This document shows positions 6,989 through 17,300 of a stretch of 33,258 nucleotides of DNA, piece by piece; position 1 is the first letter of the stretch, and the number at the start of each line of letters is the position of its first letter. Below the pieces are notes generated by a model. That model searched no databases, was not told where the DNA came from, and was given only the letters and a program-made list of their open reading frames with translations. Origin of the DNA: an uncultured Verrucomicrobiales bacterium (GTDB lineage Bacteria > Verrucomicrobiota > Verrucomicrobiia > Verrucomicrobiales > DEV007); assembly GCA_938082635.1 (NCBI GenBank), contig CALLLI010000319.1, positions 1-33,258 of the forward strand, given 5' to 3'. Made by a program: the position numbers and the translations under genes.

Positions 6989-8817
6989 TAGGAAGCTTTC
7001 TTAGCTGGGGCTTTACCCTTCGCTCCAGGATTACACTTCAGGCAAACTTCGCCCTTAGCGTGCGCCTTAATGCAACAGGGGTGCTCACAAGCAGCGCCCT
7101 TACCGTGCGCTTTGTGGCAGCAACTACCGTCGTCAAAGAGAGCAACCAAGGCAGCATTCACGAAATCCGCTTTGCTAGCGGCCGCTGATTCAGACTTCGC
7201 CGCTTCAGCACTTTCCTGAGCCGCCGGAGCGTCCTTATGGCCATAGCGATCGAACATGGCTCCCACCTGATCGGCTGACAGTTCGGAATCGTAGACTCGG
7301 ACATCATCAAGCTCACCTTTGAAGATCGCACCATCGCTGCGACGCCCAACATGCATGACCTGATAAGTCTTTGTCGGTCGGGTGAGGCCGTCATGCTCGA
7401 CAACCGACTTCCCAGCCGAGCCATCAACGAACAGACTCACACCTTCAGCCTTACCTGAACCATCGTAAGTGGCAGCCACATGATACCAAGTGTCCTTGTC
7501 CATGCTAGCAGGCACGTTAACCTTAATTGCATTGTCAGGACCATCACTCACCAGTTGGAAGATCAACTTATCTTTGCTGACATGGACATCCCACCCGCGA
7601 CCTTCATCAGCTGAATCAGAACGAGCGGCAATCACGCCGTCATCCTGAGGCTCGCCCTTCACCCAAGCAGTGACACTGAATGGATGCATGCGATCGAAGT
7701 TAGCGATGTCTCCTGCGACAACGAAGGCCTTGCCATCAAACTTAGCGGCTTTGCCCGAAGGGCCATCACCATAAGTCAACTTTCCCCCCTGCACAGAACC
7801 TTGGTGCTTGTCTTCGAAGGTATCATGATACGCCATTCCTGAATCGAGTTTCTTTAGAGACTCAAAATCCCATCCAAGATTAAGATCGAGTTCTGGATTC
7901 TTCGTTAGGAAACGAAACGCGACGCGAGAGGAAACTCCCGTATCGTAAAGAAAGACTTTCTTAAGCTTAGGTAACTTAGTTAGGGATTCTAACACATCGT
8001 CGTTCACTTTCGTGCCGTAAATATTGAGAGTTTCGAGATTCTCCAGACCTTCGAGCTGTTTCGCGCCTGCCGACGTGATCGCCGTGTTCGCAAGGTGCAG
8101 ACGGCGAAGCTGTTTCAGTCCAGAAAGGTGGGCCATCCCGGCATCCGTGACCTTGGTCTTGTTCAAATAAAGCCAGGCGAGTTGAGGAGCGAGCGGCTTC
8201 AAAAGCGCTAGTTGCTCGTCGCCGATGTCTTTGGCAACACTCACCGACTCGACATGGAGCAAATTAGTATTCTGAGCGAGCGGCAACACCAGCACACCTA
8301 AGTCCTGCAATGGCTTCATCAACTCAGCCGCGGCCGGGTCTACCTTCGGCAGCTCAGGTTCATTCGACTTCGAAGAACTGGCCCCAGGCGCAGCACTCGC
8401 AAGCTTCTGGATCGCTTCTGGAGCGTCCGCGACGACAAACTTCGCATCATAAGAGCCTTTGTGATCATCGATCCACCACGTCAGCGCCGCGATCTGATCC
8501 TTCGTCAGAGGATCCCCCTTAGGAGGCATCAAATCATCGTCGTCCTCTGGAAGTGAGACCCGGACGATCAGGTTACTCTCGCCAGACTTACCAGCCACGA
8601 CGATCTCTTCTCCCTTTTGAATGTGCTCAGGAGTATCGAGCCGGAGCTTCCCCTTAGATTTCTTCTCTCCGTGGCACTCCACGCACCTGGCCTCCAAGAT
8701 CGGCTTCACAACCGCGTCGTAAATAGTAGTATCCTCCGCCCTAACGCCTGAAAGACTGAGCGCAAGGATAGGAAGGCCTGAGAGTATGGTGAGATGACGA
8801 CCAGAATTCATAATCAT
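6988..8817 (-). CDS. Secreted cytochrome c (planctomycete type) / leucine-rich repeat / LamG protein with Cys-rich tail
   Basis: A 609-residue exported multidomain protein. The signal peptide (about 1-27, ending VRA) is followed by a c-type haem site CVECH (45-49) with a possible distal Met97 in LMPPKG; this is the PSCyt1-like domain common in Planctomycetes and Verrucomicrobia. A leucine-rich repeat section (about 170-310: LAWLYLNKTKVTD, LRRLHLANTAIT, LETLNIYGTKV) and a LamG/concanavalin-like domain (about 335-525, FSVTAWVKG and ELDDVRVYDSEL) follow. The C-terminus (about 565-598) holds seven Cys in two similar units, CCHKAHGKGAAC and CCIKAHAKGEVC, then a Lys/Ala-rich end. The function is unknown; the architecture suggests surface binding of a glycan plus redox or metal binding. 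It is the first gene of a three-gene operon. ATG codons at 8817 and 8811 are alternative starts. Confidence 0.85.
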   Translation of the reverse strand: MIMNSGRHLTILSGLPILALSLSGVRAEDTTIYDAVVKPILEARCVECHGEKKSKGKLRLDTPEHIQKGEEIVVAGKSGESNLIVRVSLPEDDDDLMPPKGDPLTKDQIAALTWWIDDHKGSYDAKFVVADAPEAIQKLASAAPGASSSKSNEPELPKVDPAAAELMKPLQDLGVLVLPLAQNTNLLHVESVSVAKDIGDEQLALLKPLAPQLAWLYLNKTKVTDAGMAHLSGLKQLRRLHLANTAITSAGAKQLEGLENLETLNIYGTKVNDDVLESLTKLPKLKKVFLYDTGVSSRVAFRFLTKNPELDLNLGWDFESLKKLDSGMAYHDTFEDKHQGSVQGGKLTYGDGPSGKAAKFDGKAFVVAGDIANFDRMHPFSVTAWVKGEPQDDGVIAARSDSADEGRGWDVHVSKDKLIFQLVSDGPDNAIKVNVPASMDKDTWYHVAATYDGSGKAEGVSLFVDGSAGKSVVEHDGLTRPTKTYQVMHVGRRSDGAIFKGELDDVRVYDSELSADQVGAMFDRYGHKDAPAAQESAEAAKSESAAASKADFVNAALVALFDDGSCCHKAHGKGAACEHPCCIKAHAKGEVCLKCNPGAKGKAPAKKAS

Positions 8818-8933
8818 TTAGGTAATAAAGAGTGAGCGGAGGCCACATGCGAAGTCAAGCGCCCCGTGTCTACTAGAGTTACTCGGAAGAGAAACCCCAG
8901 ACCTCGTTAAAGTTTCTCCCTCTAGACACGAAG

Positions 8934-8964
8934 AAGCTCACCCCACGCGCAGTGAGGTGAGCTT
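8934..8964 (-). terminator. Hairpin downstream of glnB, probable terminator
   Basis: AAGCTCACC at 8934-8942 pairs perfectly with GGTGAGCTT at 8956-8964 around a 13-base loop. It lies 23 bases past the PII stop codon. On the minus strand the stem is followed by CTTCG rather than a proper U-run, so termination efficiency is uncertain. It separates the PII gene from the downstream cytochrome/LRR operon. Confidence 0.5.
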
Positions 8965-8987
8965 GTAGAAATCAAATCTTGTCCGGT

Positions 8988-9353
<366 letters not shown>

Positions 9354-9435
9354 TCAGTTAGCTTGATTTGTGGATTAGGAATCAAATGTCGTTCGTGCTT
9401 TGTTGTCCAGCAAGATTGATGTTGTTAGAAGGAAC

Positions 9436-9442
9436 CGTGCCA
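9436..9442 (-). promoter_or_regulatory. Possible sigma54 -24 element upstream of glnB
   Basis: On the minus strand TGGCACG, the consensus -24 element of sigma54 promoters, lies about 95 bases before the PII start. The expected GC of the -12 element is not matched (CTTCT where TTGCW is expected), so this is only a half site. It is included because PII genes are often sigma54 controlled. Confidence 0.25.
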
Positions 9443-9474
9443 AGTGCTCAGAAAATTTGGAATATGAACCAGAT

Positions 9475-11804
9475 TCATTTCACGACTGACCGTCTTACCT
9501 TATAAAATCTCCTTAGCGTACTCGCCGAAACTACCGAATCGTGCAAGTAAATCCACCCGCCAGTATTCCGAAGGTCCATCTTAACCGATTCCCAACGGTT
9601 GAGATTCAGCGACTCCTTGCTCAGCAACTCGTAGTCATCTTCGAAATCGCCACCAAATCGTAGCAGAGAGCTTCCTCCGAAATCATAGAAATCAGCTTCG
9701 ATGCAGGCGGCCTCACTACCGATAACCCGAAGGCCTAGACGCAAAGGAACGGGCTCATCCGACTCAAGCACCAGAGCCGCACCATGAGGTCCAGCCGTCG
9801 TGGGCGTGAATTTTATTCCGACGATAAAGAATGCTCCGAAAGGATTCGCGACGACGAACTCATAGGCTTCCGCTTCAGGTCCGACGATCAGCGGGCCAGT
9901 ACACTCAGGAAGCACACCAGACGAACTTCGGACGATCACCACCATAGTAGAGGCTTCTCCCCCCACTTCGACCTTTTCAAAATCTAGCAAATTCCCATTC
10001 TGAAAGGACAAGTTCGAAGCAGGGGCACTACCCTTCCCAGCGCCGCTCAGGATGACCATATTTCCAACATCTACAGACACCGTCGTCATACCATCGACCG
10101 ACTTCGGAATGCCGTTCCCCGTCATTTCGTTGATGATCAAGTCCACATGATTGTCCCCATCGATAAGGCCAGCAGAGGCACTGTAACACAACGTGTCGTG
10201 AGCAGCACCGCCATCGATCCGCACAATTCGCATCTCCGCTAAATCTGGGAGATTACCCTCCTTTAGATCAATGATCTCCGGCCATCCACCCGGTTGCCCA
10301 TAGAAGACATGAACGGATCCAGCGCCCTCTCGCATCTGAGGAGCATCATGCGGATTTCCACAGGCAAGATCCGCAATCCCATCATTGACGAAATCACCGT
10401 GAGCCATGGTATCGGCTCCTATCGCACCAAGAATGTGCCCATATACTTTCGTTAGTTTAACGTCTGCGGGAGGCGAGTTCATGTCAAAGATGAGACCTCT
10501 CAACGTAGCAGCATTGTAGAACACATAACCTAGACCCGCTTGCGTTCGCCCAGTCTCACCGCCAATGCTCGGCACAGTCCCGACAAGATCGCCGACGAAC
10601 AGCCCCGGAAAACCATCAACCACTGTAGTCCTCACCGCTCAAGATCTGTTGTCCGAAAGAACGATTCACGTTCTCACCATCGATCCTCGTGAAATCTCCC
10701 AACAAAGGTTCCGTGACTGGAAAGCTGTAGCCATTGGGCCAAGGGCCAAGGGCCAGGCGGAAAATTCTCGTCCCATGCGATGAATAGACTACCATCCACA
10801 CTTCCCCCTAAGCCATTGGAGAATGAACCATTCAGCCCTAACACGGCACCCGCACGATTCAATGCTGCCGACGCAAGTACTTCAGCGCGTCCGTTCCCAT
10901 CAAGATCCGCCACATTGAGCGTCGCACCAAAGTGATAGTGACTAGTGCCTGACGGAGGGGTGACTAGAACAACCTTCGATTGCAAGGCCAGCAGGAAGAT
11001 TGCCTCTCCAAAGTTCATCAGGTCGACTTCTCCTCCAACACTTTGCAAATGAGGGCCGCCCTGAATAACATAGACACCACCAAGGTGCTCCTCCGAGGCT
11101 GAACTAATTTGATCTGCTCCCACCACCACATCTGAGACTCCATCACCATTCACATCAGCAGCTCGCATCCAAATGCCCAACCGATCTCCCGCTGCCGCAC
11201 CTACGATCGTCACAATCTCATTCCCCTGATCGACAGGAAGCGCGCCCAAATCCAGGTAAGTCTCCGCCTCAGCCCAGGCACGTAGGATGGGATGGCCAAA
11301 TATGATCGTTAGAGCTCCTGCCCCGATGCGATCGCCCTTCGTGTAGTTCTGCCGACCGATAAGCAGGTAGCCCAAACCATCACCGTTCACGTCGTCCATC
11401 CAAATCTCTGCACCGGCTATTTCATGATTCTGATCACCAGCGATCTTTAGAATGTCCTGCGAAAACCCCGCTGTGTCCACCTTCTCGCTAATGTTGCCAT
11501 CACCAAAGATGAATGTGATCTCACCTGCCTTCGTACGCCCCATTGGGCTTGCCTGTATCTGAGCAAAAGCCGTGTCGTTGTAGCCGTCTCCATCGCAATC
11601 GAAGCCACCGCAAACGGGCCCCCCCTTGCTACCGCCTCTGAACCCGGCGCTCTCTGATCCATAATATCGGGAGAAATTTGGCAAGTCCTCGTTGAGATCA
11701 ATCACAGAGTAAGGATCCGCTCCTCGCGCTGACCAAATCACAGACAGAGTGAGGAAAGTAAGAAGTGCGCGTCGCAATACCATCATCTCCTTAACAGTTC
11801 GCAA
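9475..11804 (-). pseudogene. Secreted FG-GAP (integrin-alpha-like) repeat protein, two frameshifts
   Basis: One ancestral reading frame split over three phases. The first part (11804 to about 10740) has a signal peptide and Ca-binding FG-GAP loops such as DCDGDGYNDTAFA, DVNGDGVSDVVVGA and DLDGNGRAEVLASA. At 10736-10755 the plus-strand unit GGGCCAA is present 2.9 times; removing one 7-bp copy restores PPGPWPNGYSFPV, so slippage duplication caused the first frame loss. The middle piece (to about 10620) reads GYSFPVTEPLLGDFTRIDGENVNRSFGQQILSGED in frame-correct form across two short stretches. A second +1-type shift in 10616-10640 returns to VVDGFPGLFVGDLVG. The last part continues FG-GAP-like motifs (DFVNDGIADLACG, IDGDNHVDLIIN) and ends in the Trp-containing tail LNLNRWESV followed by RRFYKVR. 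It was probably an extracellular beta-propeller protein; the function is unknown. Confidence 0.8.
10736..10755. repeat. 7-bp tandem repeat (GGGCCAA x 2.9) causing a frameshift
   Basis: Plus-strand GGGCCAA at 10736-10742 and 10743-10749, then GGGCCA at 10750-10755. Removing one unit restores the reading frame of the FG-GAP gene on the minus strand. This is a typical slipped-strand duplication. Confidence 0.85.
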
Positions 11805-11852
11805 GAATACCCTGAAAGATCGACGAATTCTGTTGGGTATCTTCCTCCTATA

Positions 11853-11881
11853 ATTATATCTGATCTAATTGAGGCTGACAA
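11853..11881 (-). promoter_or_regulatory. Sigma70-type promoter of the FG-GAP gene
   Basis: On the minus strand TTGTCA (complement of 11876-11881, 5 of 6 to TTGACA) is followed by a 17-bp spacer and a perfect TATAAT (complement of 11853-11858). It lies about 50 bases upstream of the start at 11804. The -35 box falls inside the 5' end of the divergent CAP reading frame. Overlapping it, the plus strand also reads TATAAT at 11849-11854, giving a palindromic pair of -10 boxes. Confidence 0.55.
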
Positions 11882-14235
11882 CCACCATAGCCCTTGCGAT
11901 TATCGGTATGTTTCTTGGGAAAATCGCCGCCGAAAAGCCTCTTATCCAAACTCAGCTCCATGAATCCTCGCCTGAACTCGGTGTAGCACCACAGTCAAAT
12001 ATGTCTCAGCGACTTGGCACCTTGCAGTCACCCCGAACTTTACGACAGCACTCTGCCACTGAGGATGGGACTCTAGGGATCAGCGGCTTCAATATTGAGA
12101 CCAGCAACCGCCTGGCCAACCTCATCGACTTTCACAAACACTACCCGGTCAGCGGCAATGATACAGACCTGATAGGCTGGTCAGGAAACGTAGCGAGCTG
12201 CGATGAGGGCACCATTGGCGCCAGCTACCAAGATTTCGTACTCCGCCGGATCAACTACTTTTGAGGTCAGGCAGAACTATCCACCACGGTCTCTTTCGAC
12301 ACGGCAAAGAACGCAGCAGCCCAGCAAACCGCCCTCGTCATGGTCCGGCAGAAGAACCTTTCGCACACACCTCTTCAGGATTGGCCAACCAATCCATGTG
12401 TGACGGCAGCGACTGAAGTCACGGCCTCGGCCGCCAATCTGGCACTTGGTTCATTCGGCTTAGACTCGATCAATCGGCTCATGCTCGACGACGGGACTAA
12501 CAATAGCACTGCCGGCCACCGTCGTTGGTTCCGCTACCCTCAAGCAGTGGAAATGGGCCATGGCTCGATTCCGTTTGTGCCCAGCTACACATCCGCATGC
12601 ATCGTCTGGGTCGTTGGCGACTTTGGCGACTTTGGCGACTTTGGCGCGGTGCCGTCGCCTAAACCTGTCACCTGGCCAAATGAAGGCTACTGTCCCTACA
12701 CGCTCATCCCTAACAGCAACGCCAATTACGCCCGTTGGTCATTCTCCTACGCTGAAGCTGATTTCAGCACAGCAGAAGTCACAATGACCTTCAACGGAAC
12801 GACAGTCGCGCTCTCCAAGGAACAGCTCAAAGCATTCATCGCTGACAACACACTTGTCTGGCGGGCCCAAGAGATCCCTGCCGCACCACCAGCTGCAGGC
12901 ACGAACTCAATCGCAGCAATCACGATCACAGGCATTCGGAATGCTCCCTTCACCACGTATACCTACAACGTGGTCATCTATGATCCGTTCGACCTTCAGA
13001 CCCCCATGCAACTGACAGGCTCAGAGACACCTTCAGTCTCAGGTGGCAGTGTCTATCAATTCAACAATATCAGCGCAGCGGAGGGCTACCAGCCTCGCAC
13101 CGCCAACCAAGCCCCCGCCACATGGACAGAAGGCGCGAAGACCTTAGGCACGATCATTGACGGAACCAGTGACCTCTATCCGCTACAGACAACTGCTGTA
13201 GCCAACGGTGGCAATAAGAGTTTTCACCTACTCTTCCCAAGCTTCGGAGAGCAGAGTTTCGAGATCGACCGAACCATCATCCCTAACAAAGCTAGTGTAG
13301 TCTCATTTAGGAAGCGTTTCCGTTTCTTCTATCCCCACTCACGTTTCCGAGCAGAGGTCTCAGACAACGATGGCATTTCTTGGACGTCACTCTATGAAAC
13401 TGCCGGGACCAATGCGACCGGTTCCAGTGCGGAATGGGATGGCACGTGGATCACCATCAACCAGGCTATTCCTGACACCTATGAGAATCGCCCCATCCGT
13501 CTGCGTTTCCGCATTGAGACAAACGGATCGTTCTTCCAATGGAATCCAGGAAACACCGTCGCTCACTACGGCGTTTTCGTGGATGATGTGCAGGTGACAG
13601 AATCTTCGCAGATTTTCAGTGAGAAGGTCACACGGCTAGAAAGTGACACGACAAGTTTCGAACTCGATAGCGCCACTGTGGGAAGCGCATTTTCGTTAGA
13701 GAATGCCTACCTTCTGCAAATTGCCCCTATTGTGGGAGGCCACCAATTTGGCTACACCGCACCAGTCATCGTCAACCCAACAGAACCGGCTGATGCGTGG
13801 CTGAAAACACACTTCGCTCAGGCCGAAGCGTCTGGCGATGCCGCACCCGAAAGTGATGCGGATGCTGATGGCCTTTCCAACTTGATCAAAAGGGCTCTTG
13901 GCCTCGACCCGACCCAGGCAGAGCATGATAGCTCAGGATCCATGCTCCCTTCGGGCGGGATGGGAGAGTCAGGACGCCCCAGCATGGGCCTATCGATTCC
14001 CGAGAACCCGCATCCAGACCTCACTTACTAAGTGCAGCAATCTTCAGACCTCCTCAACTGGTTACCACTGGCTCGAAAGCTCGGTTCTGGATCCTGGGCA
14101 GTGGTCTCTTCTGGAGCCACTGTAGAAGAAGGTGCCGAGGTCGATGGACGATCACCTCTTACCGTTGCCGCGCCAGCCTCGCTCGTCGGTGATGGCGGCC
14201 TACACCTCCGACTTTCCGTTAGCACCACCAGATAG
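11869..14235 (+). pseudogene. Secreted CAP/SCP-domain protein with TSP3-like repeat, two in-frame stops
   Basis: A single frame of 789 codons broken by TGA at 12262-12264 and TAA at 14029-14031. A signal peptide follows a TTG codon at 11869, which directly follows an in-frame TAA, so the original start may be lost. Codons about 75-235 form a CAP (cysteine-rich secretory protein) domain: TTVSFDTAKNAAAQQTALVM directly after the first stop, LSHTP, and AGHRRWF near codon 215. Then come beta-sandwich domains (about 380-590) and a DADADGLSNL Ca-binding repeat (about 661). After the second stop the tail VQQSSDLLNWLPLA continues in frame. Y-E-V would need only G-to-T in GAA to give the observed TAA. 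A nine-base repeat encodes GDFGDFGDFG. Both breaks being in-frame stops could also mean readthrough, but decay is simpler. The longest open piece is 12340-14031. Confidence 0.8.
12619..12645 (+). repeat. 9-bp tandem repeat (GACTTTGGC x 3)
   Basis: Three perfect copies of GACTTTGGC inside the CAP pseudogene encode DFG DFG DFG without changing the frame. It is probably a slippage product, like the 7-bp repeat in the neighbouring FG-GAP gene. Confidence 0.85.
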
Positions 14236-14261
14236 TTAGAACTCGTTGCACGCCGATGATC

Positions 14262-14278
14262 CCCGAATAGCTTTCGGG
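14262..14278 (+). terminator. Small hairpin after the CAP pseudogene, weak terminator candidate
   Basis: CCCGAA (14262-14267) pairs with TTCGGG (14273-14278) around TAGCT. The following bases (TGCGTTACTC) are not a U-run. It is the only structure seen in the 98-base gap before the metalloprotease gene. Confidence 0.3.
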
Positions 14279-14333
14279 TGCGTTACTCTAGTAGCTACTC
14301 ACTCACCATGAACCTAGCCCCCCCTCAACAATC

Positions 14334-17300
14334 ATGGACCCTCGCCGTGCCCTCCCCCTCGCACTTCTGCTCTTCCTCTCTGTTTATCTACTAACACGTC
14401 CAAACAACGAAGAGCCCTACGAAAAACCACCTACTAGAACCGTTCTCACGGGAGACCGCGTATCAGCTCCAGAGTTCCCTACTCCCGAAGACTCGCCTCA
14501 GATTGCAGCAATCCGCGACAGCCTTTCCCTGGGGGAGCCACTCACACTCTCGCTTCAAGATCGCCCCGGTCAAAGCTTTCGCTTTAGACCTCGGCGTGGC
14601 TTAGCCGACAACTTTGCCATTCGGTTAGGCTTGGCCCAAAAACTTAAATCAAAACCTCAAGTCTTCGAAGGACTCCCATTAACTCCTGGCGCTGAAGGCA
14701 CGATCGCTAGCCTCGTACTGGCTGAGAATTCACTCGCTGCAGTGGTAAGGCAAGTAGACGGCACAACGATCTACATCCGAACAAACCCGATCACAGGCAC
14801 ATGGGAGGCCCAGACAGAATCGGCTGACAATCTCCAAACTCTCTGCGAAGCCGACACCGAGACAGGCACCTACCATCTGGGTAGCGATGATCTTCTCGCA
14901 GATGGCGAAGCCTTCTGGGAAGGCGCAGTCGCCGCACAGATCGCTCCTGAAAAAGCCGCGCTCACTGGCATTGATCCCGCCACGAATCAGCTAGACAAAT
15001 ACATCAACCCAATTGCCCGCGCCACTCGCTACGACGCCTCGCTCAAGGACGCGCTACTTCTGCTCGTGCTCGACAAAGAAGCCACGGGTAACAATACCAT
15101 TAGCAATCTCACGTCAAAAGCGTCTCTCTATTTGGCCACCGTATCCAACGTGGCCGCCGCCTATGAGAATCAGTTAGGGATCCGCTTACTCATTCAAGAG
15201 ATGATCATGATCCCGAACACTGGCGATTACGTCGACATCCCCGCGAGCGGTGACGATACCATCTCCGATTTCCGCTCCTGGATGCAGCGCAATCGCCTCA
15301 ATTCCACCTACCGCTGGTCCGTGGCTATGAAATTCGGAACCGGTCTGAGCGGAACCACTCTAGGAATAGCATTCGTCGATGCCTTACGGAATAACAGCGC
15401 TGTGGGTGTGTGCCGCAGCACTGCCCGCTGGGACGTGCTCGCCCATGAGATGGGCCACAACCTGGGCTCCAATCACAGCTCGGGTGGCCTCATGAACGCG
15501 ACGACTACCAGCAACCACAATCGCTCATTCTTCACAGATGTCAGCGCTGGCGAGACCGCAGCAAAGGATATCTATGATTATGCCAGAGTAAGATTACTTG
15601 GAGCGGCAACCATGCGACACCCTGAAGAAATACCATTCGCCAATCAGGACAACGAAAGTACCGAAATAAACATACCGGTGACAATTTCCCCGTTGGACAA
15701 TGACGACGCCCAAGTCCGCAATGGGGAAGCAAACACTCTGGCCCTTGAGGAAGTGAGTGCGGTGACTCCGCACGGAGCGGGATCCGTCGAAATTCTTGGC
15801 AATGACATTCGCTTCACACCAGCCACAGATTTCGAAGGCACTGCCTGGTTCAGCTATAGCCTGCGAGGCAATGTTGGAAATAGTGGCAGAGGCTGGCTCC
15901 ACAAAGGCGACATCGCAGTCGAAGTTGGCGCCAGTCCTAGCAACACGCTCATTACAATGGCACCTGGCGCCTCTTACTCCTTCATTCCGAGCACTGGCAC
16001 CAGCGGCCTGACTCAACCTAGCCAGGCCCTTGTCTCACGATCTCGAGACGACAGCAGCCTGCTCATTCTTCGCGTGGACTCCAGCGCGTCTGGCATCGAC
16101 TCCTTCCGCACAGGAGGCCGGACCTATACCTTGGACTATAGTGCACCCAGCCCTCAGGTAACCAACGACCGCTTTGTCTATGACTTTGCCAGTGGCAGCC
16201 TGACATTCAACCCGATGCTAAACGATGAAGGCGCCGGCGAAGCATGGGTAAATCCAATCAGGCCAACCGTGGGTGTCGGCACGCCCGATCACGACTCGAG
16301 CGGTAATGCGCTGTTTCCCTCAACCTTCCGGCTTGTCAGCGCGTCGATCCGCACCCCAGACAAAGGTACCCTAGACACCCGCACACTCCCCTTCGTCGTT
16401 GATGGGCAGCGCACGAACGTCCTGGACAGCATGCTAACGTTCACCGCCAGGCGAGGCTCTTCTGGCTCAGCCTTCATTGACTACATCGTCGAGGACGCGA
16501 ACGGCTTCCAGGCCTCTGGTGAAGTTGAAATCATTCTCCCCTTCCGTGTCGACGCATTGCTCCAGGAAGGCGATATCGCCAGATATTTGCTCCCTTCTGA
16601 CGCAAGCATCGATGCCGCATGGATGCTTCCGGAATTTGACGACAGCGCATGGGCATCTGGCACAACGGGGCTTGGTTACGACTCCCGAACCGACTTCTTA
16701 CCATCGATTTCAACTACCCTGACAGGCTTCCAAGGAACAAACACATCCGTCTTCGTCCGTCTCCCATTCACTACCAGTTCGTCCTCTCAATATACTCAAC
16801 TCGCACTCAAACTGAAGATCGACGACGGCTTCATTGCCTACCTCAACGGCCAAGAGGTCGCACGGTCGAGCAACGCCATTGGGGCAGCCCCACTACCTTG
16901 GAATACGGAAGCCACTCAGAGCACCAATGATAGTCAGGCACTCACCTTTGCGGTGTTCGACTTGACGGAGAACGCTGCCCTGCTCCGAGAAGGGCAGAAC
17001 GTCTTGGCCATCCACGGCATGAATGCGTCGCTGGATAGCTCAGACTTCCTGCTCGTCCCAGAGCTGGAAGCAAGTGTCACAGTAAGCGGTTTAACTCTCG
17101 TTTCACCGACATCGAATGAGATCCAGCTACCTATCGACAGCCGCTTAATTCTTGAAACACGAGCAACCGGGGCCGTCGCTGGCGACACAACGACCTGGCG
17201 AGTTCTCTCGGGCAACCCGGGAGCAGTTCAAATCGTCTCCGATTCTGCAGACGTGAGCACCGCCGTGTTCGACTCACCAGGAATCTACATTCTTGAGGCC

